From Intoshia linei (taxonomy: Eukaryota > Orthonectida > Rhopaluridae): DNA of 40,646 bases. Every line of letters begins with the position of its first letter. Position 1 is the stretch's first letter. The DNA lies in the NCBI GenBank assembly GCA_001642005.1, contig LWCA01000199.1:1-40646 (forward strand), given 5' to 3'. Positions 27,201-33,226 of this stretch are shown piece by piece. A program made the position numbers and the translations under genes. The notes beneath the pieces were generated by a model, which made no database searches, was not told where the DNA came from, and saw only the letters and a list, made by a program, of their open reading frames with translations.

Positions 27201-27668
27201 ATCCAATTCTTGACAATAATTTTTTTAACACTCAGCAAATAAACAACTAAAAATGTAATTCTTAATTTAGGACCTAAATTTTAAATTAACAAGTGTAGTC
27301 AAAAGAATAAAATAAAATCCAATTTATAACCAAACATATTTTTTTTAATCCTAATTAAAAATTCTACGGAATCCATTATTAAATTCCAATTTCATTAAAA
27401 AATCAATATCATGTACATGTACATTGTACTAACTGTATTTTAAAAATAGGTAATTATCGAAACCGTGAATAAAGAGGATTATTCAAACATGGAAACTCAT
27501 TATTCTTGTCCAGTTTACTCTACACTTGTTAGACCTAATGAAATGTTTGGAAAATTCAAATCTGTAATAAATGATCCAATTTGTTACATAAAAATTCCAA
27601 TAAAAGACGAACAGGAGGGAGAATTTTGGAAATTACAAGGTTGTACGTTAATTTGTCAAAATATTTAA
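290..27668 (+). CDS. Axonemal dynein heavy chain, DNAH3/7/12 type (57 exons, 5' end missing)
   Basis: Motor subunit of a single-headed inner-arm axonemal dynein: it hydrolyses ATP and walks on the neighbouring doublet microtubule in cilia or sperm flagella. Fifty-seven exons with GT/AG junctions join in one frame of 3964 codons including the stop, close to the usual 4000 for the family. Order seen: tail, linker, AAA1-AAA4, coiled-coil stalk with microtubule-binding tip, AAA5, AAA6 and C-terminal domain. Tail, linker and stalk segments all resemble the DNAH3, DNAH7 and DNAH12 clade; I cannot choose among the three. The first exon seen needs one base from an upstream exon and holds no Met, so the start lies before it, perhaps outside the window. 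The protein is unusually divergent, with damaged AAA1 and AAA4 sites. The gene is convergent with the TMED gene, 11 bp between stops. Exon coordinates are given in the five part entries. Confidence 0.9.
1517..1745 (+). repeat. MITE-like dispersed repeat, copy 1
   Basis: Begins with GGTCGTGGAGAGCCAGC and contains GGACCTCTATACATT followed by CGTTCATTATCTA and AAATAACCATTGGAAATCG. The same blocks in the same order recur at 12661-12933 and 36530-36950. The right end is degraded. No coding capacity seen. Confidence 0.6.
2067..2090. repeat. Perfect 24-bp palindrome
   Basis: The 12 bases at 2067-2078 (AACTGATGTGCA) are exactly complementary to those at 2079-2090. Flanking AAGGCAAT at 2049-2056 and ATTGCCTT at 2098-2105 lengthen it into an imperfect hairpin of about 57 nt. 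It lies immediately before the inverted minisatellite. Confidence 0.9.
2110..2500. repeat. Inverted minisatellite (fold-back array)
   Basis: Units of roughly 30-35 bp with the core TTTTACCAAACCTTAA run rightward to about 2290; after a spacer of about 50 bp the complementary core TTAAGGTTTGGTAAAA repeats to about 2500. The two arms could fold back on each other. The same core is found inside the hAT-like elements at 26365 and 30323. Confidence 0.65.
3266..3762. other. Dynein intron, 497 nt, no gene seen
   Basis: Contains a 95-codon open stretch at 3289-3576 that begins with GTG, has no family resemblance and is bypassed by an exact phase match between the flanking exons (3161-3265 and 3763-3856). 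Treated as intronic. Confidence 0.6.
6600..7400. repeat. Tandem repeat, about 220-bp unit, four copies
   Basis: Inside dynein intron 6449-7485. Units begin near 6603, 6826, 7043 and 7265 and share TTTTAGGTTAGG, AAAGTCTAAAAGTGACACC and ACTTTGTATATTTTGAAATG. The middle two copies are the most alike; the outer ones have drifted. No coding potential seen. Confidence 0.7.
8640..8973. other. Dynein intron, 334 nt, nothing recognisable
   Basis: AT-rich sequence with ordinary donor GTAAGA and acceptor TATATAG; no repeat or open frame of note. Confidence 0.6.
8974..12038 (+). other. Dynein part 2: AAA1, AAA2 and AAA3 (large exon 8974-11880, then 11925-12038)
   Basis: A single 2907-nt exon carries the end of the linker and three AAA modules; the following exon starts after a 44-nt intron. 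AAA1: the P-loop at 9385-9408 reads GPTATGKK, with Lys where the Mg-binding Thr/Ser should be, and the Walker B segment at 9520-9549 reads CLLLSELDR, so the expected Asp-Glu pair is Ser-Glu. The sensor-1 NPGY segment is also not recognisable. AAA2: P-loop GEPMSGKT at 10237-10260 is intact and is followed by WIIFDGP. AAA3: P-loop GPPDSGKT at 11398-11421 is intact and the Walker B region reads IAVDDIN. In active dyneins AAA1 is the principal hydrolysis site, so this pattern suggests a weakened or non-cycling motor (inference). The reading frame is fully open, so it is not a simple pseudogene. Confidence 0.9.
12070..12326 (+). repeat. Dispersed repeat, copy A (inverted partner at 25214-25475)
   Basis: Extended similarity to the reverse complement of 25214-25475: shared blocks include GATTTTTGTTTGTGTGTG, AGAATTTTATAAAGTCCACA, TTTCAACCTCCCAAACT and ACGAGTTGGAGAAT. 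Both copies sit in introns of the dynein gene in opposite orientation about 13 kb apart. Non-coding. Confidence 0.8.
12661..12933 (+). repeat. MITE-like dispersed repeat, copy 2 (most complete)
   Basis: Left end AGGGCCTTGGAGAT and right end CTCTCCACGGCCCT form terminal inverted repeats of about 14 bp with two mismatches. The internal sequence matches the copies at 1517 and 36530. It has no open frame, so it would depend on a transposase from elsewhere. Confidence 0.65.
13301..15147 (+). other. Dynein part 3: end of AAA3 and AAA4
   Basis: Exons: 13301-13456, 13506-13682, 13999-14137, 14189-14379, 14433-14528, 14565-14765, 14813-14946, 14985-15147. The AAA4 P-loop falls on the junction 14137/14189 and reads GGPSDSERKS, where DNAH7-like proteins have a GIGGSGRQS type loop; the conserved Gly-Arg/Lys-Ser core is broken, although HALLIG before it and the Walker B neighbourhood (FVISDTHIK, up to 14379) remain aligned. 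Later landmarks are NVEITDVAALELFYKTILK and ITPSSYVDCLNTFKKF, matching the end of AAA4 just before the stalk. Introns here are short, several of 36-50 nt. Confidence 0.87.
13683..13998. other. Dynein intron, 316 nt, nothing recognisable
   Basis: AT-rich; the acceptor GTAG at 13995-13998 was chosen because it is in phase and the exon then reads KLTNSINDYNNDYP, aligned with AAA4 of the family. Confidence 0.6.
15304..17624 (+). other. Dynein part 4: coiled-coil stalk and microtubule-binding tip
   Basis: Exons: 15304-15486, 15524-15615, 15691-15757, 15803-15871, 15915-16115, 16305-16460, 17529-17624. The first two encode a charged heptad-rich helix (stalk CC1) ending in NECEYELSLAIPAM. The tip follows: MQNPPQGVKLVMEAICLLK, a WG motif at about 15857, MGDLRFLESLKEFDKNN, and SSACEGLCKW near 16050-16079, all well conserved microtubule-binding-domain landmarks. 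The returning helix CC2 is KQKSLKEAEKVYEQQ onward at 16317-16460, and the next exon, after a repeat-filled 1068-nt intron, reads RALNLIAGLLEERDRWNQ. The track-binding end of the protein is therefore better preserved than the AAA1 ATP site. Confidence 0.88.
16740..17405. repeat. Minisatellite with a 305-bp higher-order duplication
   Basis: Inside dynein intron 16461-17528. Units of about 40 bp carry the core CTTGAAAGTTTGGTTCAAAA plus a run of A and CTTAAAAACCCC. A block of several distinct units, marked by CTAAAAACCCACATTAAAAG, occurs at 16891 and again at 17196, giving a 305-bp higher-order period. Confidence 0.75.
17625..18802. other. Dynein intron, 1178 nt, degenerate minisatellite
   Basis: From about 17690 to 18220 imperfect AT-rich units contain TTGGTAAAnnTGGATTTT variants. 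An open stretch at 18591-18650 is not an exon: the flanking exons (17529-17624 and 18803-18907) already align contiguously with the family. Confidence 0.55.
21438..21750. mobile_element. hAT-type MITE, 313 bp
   Basis: Terminal inverted repeats CAGCGGTCGGCAACC (21438-21452) and GGTTGCCGACCCCTG (21736-21750) differ at one position. They are flanked by 8-bp target duplications TCTTAAAG (21430-21437) and TCTTAGAG (21751-21758), one mismatch. Eight-base duplications and CAG-type ends are typical of hAT elements. No transposase, so non-autonomous. Confidence 0.88.
21840..22210. repeat. Inverted minisatellite, about 70-bp units
   Basis: Three direct units carry TAGGGTTTTTAA and CACCCAATTTTTAAAGATTTTGAAG-like blocks; from about 22095 the complementary sequence (CTTTAAAAATTGGGTG, TTAAAAACCCTAC) runs back, so the array could fold on itself. 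It resembles in design the array at 2110-2500 but has a different core. Confidence 0.6.
24946..25952. other. Dynein intron, 1007 nt, with dispersed repeat copy B
   Basis: Contains the repeat at 25214-25475. The block beginning near 25170 (GTGATTCCCAAACTTG) resembles the ends of hAT-like elements elsewhere in the window. No exon fits within it. Confidence 0.55.
25214..25475 (-). repeat. Dispersed repeat, copy B
   Basis: Reverse-complement partner of 12070-12326, sharing AAAATCAAACGAGTTGGAGA and the block CTGTAATTnAAATGTGGACT in this orientation. See copy A. Confidence 0.8.
26365..27009 (+). mobile_element. Non-autonomous hAT-like element, copy 1 (645 bp)
   Basis: Flanked by a perfect 8-bp target duplication GCTTAAAT at 26357-26364 and 27010-27017. 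Ends are CAGTGGTTCCTGATT and, at the right, AATCGTGAACAACCG, imperfect inverted repeats. The interior has an array of ~30-bp units with ATTTTACCAAATCTTATGAG cores. It lies in the last-but-two dynein intron (26291-27044, 754 nt); without element and one duplication the intron would be about 101 nt. Related to the copy at 30323-30986. Short open stretches inside are fragments of the array, not genes. Confidence 0.88.
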
Positions 27669-27679
27669 TGTATTATAAA

Positions 27680-28303
27680 TTAAATGCCTATTGTATTTAT
27701 TCTTTGGGTAAAAAAATTTTTGAGAATATAAATTTCCAAAAAACTCACAATGATGACAACACAGCATTGAAAAAAGGACCAATAATTGATTCTAATGAGA
27801 ATTCTTTTTGCAGCATCCAAAGATTGAAAATAAATTTGTTTTAGTGAAATTTGTATAGAACTAGACATGTGGCCATTTTCATGAATGTCGTTCAATTGAT
27901 CTTCCATTTGAGTGTTTACGGTAATTTTTTCTTTTCCAACTTCTTTCTCAAGGCTGTCAATTTCCGCAGTCTGTATTTGAAAAAAAATGACTTTTTGATC
28001 ACTATCCACATTGGTAAAGCAGAACGAATAAATACCGGATCGTCTCATATCAAAAGTGTATTCATAATCAGGCATATCATCCAACTCTTCGATTCGTCGA
28101 TTTGTAGGGTCATTGGAGTGGTAATTTATTCTATACTCGTTTCCACTAATGACTCGATAAGCAACTACAAACGTTTTCTTTGGAGAATTTGGAAATTCGT
28201 AATAAAAGCATTCCACCATTCTTCCTTGGATAACAAAACTGTATCGAACTTTTTTAGTGTATAGATTATTTAGGAACATGATAAAAATTAAATACAATTT
28301 CAT
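27680..28303 (-). CDS. p24/TMED family cargo receptor, intronless
   Basis: Type I membrane protein of 207 residues of the emp24/gp25L family, which packages cargo into COPII and COPI vesicles between ER and Golgi. Visible parts: a hydrophobic N-terminal signal (MKLYLIFIMFL), a GOLD-domain start with MVECFYYEF, the GOLD end SGIYSFCFTN, a helical stretch, one membrane segment near residues 172-195 and a short cytosolic tail starting KNFF, the usual phenylalanine sorting motif. It looks closest to TMED1/TMED5 (gamma class), by memory only. It is the one gene here without an intron. Its start lies 36 bp after the FCF1 stop on the same strand, and its stop is 11 bp from the dynein stop on the other strand. 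Confidence 0.88.
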   Translation of the reverse strand: MKLYLIFIMFLNNLYTKKVRYSFVIQGRMVECFYYEFPNSPKKTFVVAYRVISGNEYRINYHSNDPTNRRIEELDDMPDYEYTFDMRRSGIYSFCFTNVDSDQKVIFFQIQTAEIDSLEKEVGKEKITVNTQMEDQLNDIHENGHMSSSIQISLKQIYFQSLDAAKRILIRINYWSFFQCCVVIIVSFLEIYILKNFFTQRINTIGI

Positions 28304-28339
28304 CTCAATTTAATAATTTATAATAATACAATAAATACG
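28304..28339 (-). promoter_or_regulatory. 36-bp FCF1-TMED spacer: possible polycistronic junction
   Basis: Read on the minus strand, the spacer is T/A-rich, contains ATTAAA and ends in TTGAG directly before the TMED ATG. An AG abutting the start codon behind a T-rich tract could be a trans-splice acceptor, but 36 bp also could simply mean that TMED transcription starts within FCF1. Not decidable from sequence alone. Confidence 0.3.
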
Positions 28340-29198
28340 TTAGGTTGGTGGAGCTCCAAACGCGTCAGGCATACGTTCGATAGAATATCTAAATGAATCA
28401 ATAAAACACACATTTTTATTGATTACTTGTGTTGAGACAAGTACATAATAGGAACACCCGGTATTTTACGAATACGTCTTTTTAAATCCTTATCACATGT
28501 GGCCACAATGTAACATTTGTGCTGCGTAACTCTGTCTACTAAACAATCATCTGCATACGTGCCTTTATGAAGACATGTTAATCGTTTAAAATTATCGGAT
28601 TTGACGATTCTAAAATAATAAGTAAAATTTTACATGCATTTTTTTAAACTTTAAAGCAACTCGATATTTTCTTCCCAGTTTTTCCAATTCTGCCATTACA
28701 CAATCAGTAATATAAGGAGTACCTAAAAATTGGCATTCATTTTACATTTCACAATATAAATTTACATTTCGCATACAAACAATCTGCCATAGCTTCCATA
28801 ATATCCAATTTATTTTTAATTGAAAAATTTACAAAGTTTGTATCAATTAAAACGCGATAGGGTGGCCCGAGTTGGTTGTTGTATTTGAAAAATAAGGCTG
28901 AAGACAATTGTGGACTAAAATTATTTTAACAAATTACAAAATAAAACATACGCTTGTCTAACAACATTTTTGGTTTTAGCTTCCAGTTTTTTAATTTTCT
29001 TTACCTTTTTAGACATAATTCGATTTTCCGGTTTTCTATTGAAAATATATAAGTTGAAAAAATTAAAAAAAAATTTACATTCTTCCATCTGACGGGTTGA
29101 TTATTTTTTTAACTTGAAATTTTGACTTTTTAGCCTATTCAATCATTACATTATTAAATAAACAAACACACCTTTTTTTTATTAGAAATTGTGCCCAT
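28340..29198 (-). CDS. FCF1: FCF1/UTP24, PIN-domain rRNA-processing nuclease
   Basis: Small-subunit processome factor; family members cut pre-rRNA at the 5' end of 18S rRNA in the nucleolus. Se seven exons: 29172-29198, 29079-29134, 28952-29035, 28766-28914, 28650-28722, 28427-28609, 28340-28388, giving 206 residues (usual about 198). Landmarks: basic N-terminus, [19 protein letters not shown] with the PIN Asp, [64 protein letters not shown] and the end [18 protein letters not shown] acidic residues are present. All six introns are 37-43 nt. The start is 58 bp from the divergent GLRX5 start. Confidence 0.96.
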
Positions 29199-29256
29199 TA
29201 CGAATTATCACACAAGTTAAATTAGTTTAAATGTATCTTTATTTTCGGTAACCAAC
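29199..29256. promoter_or_regulatory. 58-bp divergent start-to-start interval of FCF1 and GLRX5
   Basis: Everything upstream of both start codons before the next gene is 58 bp, so the two genes must share one bidirectional promoter or place control elements within each other. I see no TATA box that I would defend in such AT-rich sequence. Confidence 0.6.
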
Positions 29257-29689
29257 ATGTCATTAACCAAATTTGTCCTCAACTTTACAAGATGCGTGGC
29301 CACGTCTACTCCAATAAAACTTGAATATATTGACAAACTCGTTAAAGGATATAAATTGGTCGTTTTCATGAAAGGAACACCAACCAACCCCATGTGCGGT
29401 TTTAGTAAAGCAGTGATGGATATTTTAAATGTTCACAAGATTAATGATTTCGAAAGTCACAATGTACTTGAAAATAAAAAGTTACGCAAGGGTTAGAATT
29501 TTATGTAATTTTAAAATGTTTAATGTAGATATTAAGGAATATTCCGACTGGCCAACGATTCCTCAAGTATATATAAACGGGGATATGGTTGGAGGCTGTG
29601 AAATATTTATGCAAATGCACGAAAGTGGCGAAATTATTAAGGAATTTGAAAAGGCTGGGTTAGAATCCGGTTTAGAATTGAAAAAATAA
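29257..29689 (+). CDS. GLRX5: Mitochondrial monothiol glutaredoxin 5
   Basis: Iron-sulfur cluster carrier of the mitochondrial matrix, working with glutathione to pass 2Fe-2S clusters onward. Two exons, 29257-29491 and 29529-29689, with a 37-nt intron; joined they encode 131 residues. The N-terminus [13 protein letters not shown] is a plausible presequence. Signature residues: [19 protein letters not shown] with the CGFS active site, then the fold landmarks [20 protein letters not shown]. The reading frame across the intron gives [12 protein letters not shown] as expected. The stop codon is separated by 3 bp from the stop of the opposite-strand TEDC1-like gene. Confidence 0.96.
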
Positions 29690-29692
29690 TTG

Positions 29693-32600
29693 TTAAAATT
29701 TAATACAAAACACTTTATCTGTACACTTTTTTTCAATCATTTCTTTGAGTATTTTTTCCAATGTGTCTTTTTGTGAAATGTAATCGTCTAAAGTTCGTTC
29801 TATCAGAAAGTCAAAATTTAATTTTTCTTGATTTGATTCTATTATTTTTACCTAAATTTTCATATTTTAGTTTTGAGAAATTTAAACACGGTTAAAATTT
29901 TATTATCCATACAGGGTCAAATTAGAATAAATAAAACAATAGTATAATAATTCTACCAACTTTAGACAAACTACGGTTAAGGGAGTATGCGTCACCGCAA
30001 ACTAACCCATTAAAAAAATATTTTAATTGGTTTGGTTAGCACCAGTTGTATTTCATGTCTCGGTTCATCATCACAAGTCTGGGACTTTCTATCCATTTAT
30101 TATACGATATCATTTGATTATCTGTTAAATAACATACCATCCAGTCTACGAAGACTTCAGTACTTTTATACCACAAATCCACAGTTAGAATCAGTTTTTT
30201 GTGTTTTTTTTGCAACGTAAGACACTAAAAAACTTTATATAATAAGATACATTATATTGGTGATTCCACCCCACATTTACACCGGAAATATCTGCATAAT
30301 ATCATAATCTGTTCGTCTAAGGCAGTGGCTCCCAATTTGGGCCAAAACTATAATTATATATGCCTGGGGTCCGTCAGACCAAATAAAATATAAAATCTTT
30401 TGATATGATCTTTTGTTCATTTTTAATATTTATTTCATAGTAGGCAGATCATCTGCCGCAGATGTTGGGAATTTATGTCAAAGCCTAGACGCCCGCTACA
30501 TTATTATTTCAAAAATACTACTTTTATCCCACCATTAATAAAATTTAATCAAAAATACCCTTTCAAACATCAAATCAATCAAGGGAAAAATCCAATTTTA
30601 CCAAAGCTAATGAGAAAAATCCACTCAACCAAACCACCAAATAAAAATCCAATTTTATCAATTCTTAAAAGAAATATCCTTTTTCTAATATTTTTTTGAA
30701 AAATCCGATTTTGCCACATCTTATGAGCAAAAACTTCCTAATCCAAACCATAAAATAAAAAATCCAATTTTACCCAACCGTTAATGGAAAAATTTCCTTT
30801 TCCACTTTTTTTGAAAAATACAATTTTATCCAATGTTATGAGGAAAAACCTTAAATTTTTTTAAATCTTTTATATTTCATTTTCCTTGGGTACTAAAAAA
30901 ATAATATTTGAAATGGGATGCCTACATTATTTTAATATATATATATTATATATTATATTAACAATTATTTAAATTTGGAACCACCGGTCTAAGGATTACG
31001 ACTTAGACCAGTGGTTCATAAACTTTTTCCACAATGGACTACTCGTCACAAAAAAAATCTATGTTCAAATAAATTTGAGTATGTATGAATTGAAAAGCCG
31101 TTAGTTTTTAGTGGGCATTAGATAAAAAAGGTAGATATCGCCGTTTCAACATTCAAAATAGAAAAAATTAAATCTTGAACTAAAACCAACAATTGGTTAC
31201 CGTAAATAAGAAAATTTACATTGTGTGTTCCATTGAATTTGTCAATCAGTGCTAATAGTATTTGGTAAAAATTTTGACGTGATCTTTTACACAATTTATC
31301 AGAATTTAAGTTGAATTGGTTGATTAACTACATAATTAAAAATATGATTTCAAATATAAAAATCTACTTTTTTGTTGAAAGTGTTGAAACTGGAATTAAG
31401 CATATCGAATTTTCTTAAATTTGTATTCACTCTATCAATTAGACCACATAGTTCATTTTCTGAAATAGACTCTATATTAGTAGTATTTTCAGTTGGTGGA
31501 TTTAAAGTTTCTGGGTGTTTCTAAAAATTAACAAATAAAATAGTGCGACCATATTTTTAACGTACTAATATTGTTTAAAAACAAAAATTTAAAAAATATA
31601 TGAAAAAATTGTGTAACTAAACAATAAATAAATTGAGACAAAGTTTATGATAAACACGAGTAATTGCTGAAAATGAAATATATATTTATTATTATTAATT
31701 ATATTTATTGCTAGAATTAATGTTTCTACAAATTTCAATGTCGTTTAACAATTTTTATAAACATTAGTACATTTTTCATTTGAATTTTCTCGAAGTAAAA
31801 TGACAGATTTTAAACGGTTTTAAGCTAAGGTTGGAAATATGCTCTGTTCAAAAATTATTAGTAACACTAAATACTTTTTCTACATATTTATTTGAGCAAT
31901 ATAGAGAATAATAAATCTGGATTCATTTTTTGAATCTATTATTATCGATATTATCACACAAATCCTTCCAAGAAGGAATAGTAGGAGAATTTTTTAAACA
32001 TAAATCAACTGCAACAAATTCATTGAACATTTCATCTCGATTTATCTAGTTAATTAAATTTATTTTGTTATAAATTGTGATACATTTTTGTATGTTGATC
32101 CAATTAAATGTATTTTATTAATAACAAAGTAAAATGGTGATAAATATTGAGTTTGAATGGTTTATGTTAAAATATATACTATAAATACGTAAAAATTATA
32201 AATAACAAAATTTGTAATATAAAATTTAAATTCCTAACTTTATTTAGTACGTTAAAAGTACGTTATTGGCACAGTGCCAACGTACTTTTTATAAAATAAC
32301 ATACTTATGGTTGCACTAAATAAAATCATTTTTAGAAACATGACAACTTTTCATCTATAATTATAATTTAATAAATAAATTAATAAGAACAAAGATGCAC
32401 AAATACGTAATATCAGGTAAACAAGGCACCTGTAGTGTACTCTTTCCTTTTTTAAATTTTTTATAACATTCATGTGGCTGACCCATTGAATGTAATGGCT
32501 CCCTAGATATACACTCAAGGGCTATGGATTCCGTTAAGAACGAATAGTATAGTGTACTAAATTTTTGTACTACATATGTATTAATATATGTATTAATAAA

Positions 32601-33031
32601 AATACCTTAAAATATGCATAAACGACACCTTTGTAATCATTTAGTATTTTCAATTTGGTAAATTTTTTGAAAGATGATTTTCTTATAACAACAGATAAAT
32701 AAATCAGCATTTTACGGGGTTTATTTTCAAATTGAAGCGATAGTTTTCTATTATCTTTAAAAAAAATTATTGGTATATGATGAATCACTAACCAATTTTT
32801 TCAGTTAATGCGACAATAGAATTGTACAATGTACTGGACTAAACAAATTTTGGGATTATTTGAAGTTTTTTAAAAAATTTTTTATAATACCACATTTTTT
32901 AAATCATTATCATTGTTAAACTTTGCTAATCGTAAATGTTCAGCAGTAATTTCGTGATTAATATCTAAATCATTCAGCATTTTTGTCAAATTCTTAATAC
33001 ACATTTTTATTGGAAATGGTGAATTCTCCAT
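29693..33031 (-). CDS. TEDC1-like protein (tubulin epsilon/delta complex), tentative
   Basis: Proposed exons: 32891-33031 (start), 32606-32838, 31958-32045, 31623-31666, 31368-31520, 29693-29851 (stop), about 272 residues. All phases agree except within the second exon, where an apparent one-base shift lies at the T run 32796-32801. Similarity to TEDC1, a partner of delta- and epsilon-tubulin in centriole triplet formation, rests on HLRLAKFNNDND with LYNSIVAL and on RKMLIYLSVVIRKSSF with a TKLKI block in the right order and spacing; this is recalled, not searched. The last exon is a charged helix ending VFCIKF. The 44-nt exon is the weakest. The start is 195 bp from CPSF2 on the other strand. 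The exons look real to me more surely than the name. Confidence 0.45.
29852..31367. other. Intron of the TEDC1-like gene, 1516 nt, with insertions
   Basis: Contains the hAT-like element 30323-30986. A second hAT-like end (CAGTGGTTCATAAACTT) starts at about 31015, but I did not find its partner end. No gene seen; the plus-strand open stretches at 30032 and 30475 show no family resemblance. Confidence 0.55.
30323..30986 (+). mobile_element. Non-autonomous hAT-like element, copy 2 (664 bp)
   Basis: Perfect 8-bp target duplication GTCTAAGG at 30315-30322 and 30987-30994. Ends CAGTGGCTCCCAATTT and AAATTTGGAACCACCG are inverted repeats with three mismatches in 16. It shares GCCTGGGGTCCGT, ATGTTGGGAATTTAT and CCAAAGCCT-like blocks and the internal minisatellite with the copy at 26365-27009, so the two belong to one family. 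No transposase. Confidence 0.9.
32046..32605. other. Intron of the TEDC1-like gene, 560 nt, nothing recognisable
   Basis: AT-rich; a short inverted repeat AAAGTACGTTATTGGCAC / GTGCCAACGTACTTTTT-like lies at about 32253-32290. No open frame of interest. Confidence 0.5.
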
Positions 33032-33226
33032 TGAATCTTAAATTCAATAAACAAAAGACAATGAATACTACTAGAAAAAATAAATAAAAATAAAAATATC
33101 AAATAGTTTTAAATTAAATTAAACTTTTCATTTTACATTTTTATAAATATTGTTTATTGTTGTTATGACAGTTTGTTTATAAAGTTTATATAAAACTTTT
33201 CATTTTATTTCATAACATTTTGCAAA
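33032..33226. promoter_or_regulatory. 195-bp divergent interval between TEDC1-like gene and CPSF2
   Basis: AT-rich intergenic sequence between two divergent start codons; likely to hold the promoters of both. No specific motif is claimed. Confidence 0.5.

Larger units (their letters stand above)
18803..27668 (+). other. Dynein part 5: AAA5, AAA6 and C-terminal domain
   Basis: Exons: 18803-18907, 19180-19313, 19355-19526, 19608-19811, 19869-20054, 20273-20410, 20452-20556, 20637-20797, 22625-22790, 22844-22960, 23149-23335, 23432-23544, 23593-23796, 23965-24435, 24481-24573, 24614-24709, 24754-24945, 25953-26048, 26099-26290, 27045-27179, 27450-27668. AAA5 landmarks are SDLLLSSAIITYMSSF and PFIIDPLGQANDWL. 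The C-terminal domain is recognised by TYWIGAFFYPSRFLISILQ, YGLHIHGALWDPK and YSCPVYSTLVRP; the stop at 27666-27668 follows LQGCTLICQNI, the usual dynein end. The junction 23335/23432 uses a poor acceptor and skips about 16 residues expected in AAA6; a better acceptor at 23421 would break the frame. Confidence 0.86.

Noticed and set aside
27851-28264. 137-codon plus-strand frame opposite TMED
   Set aside because: It is the antisense shadow of the well-supported TMED coding region.
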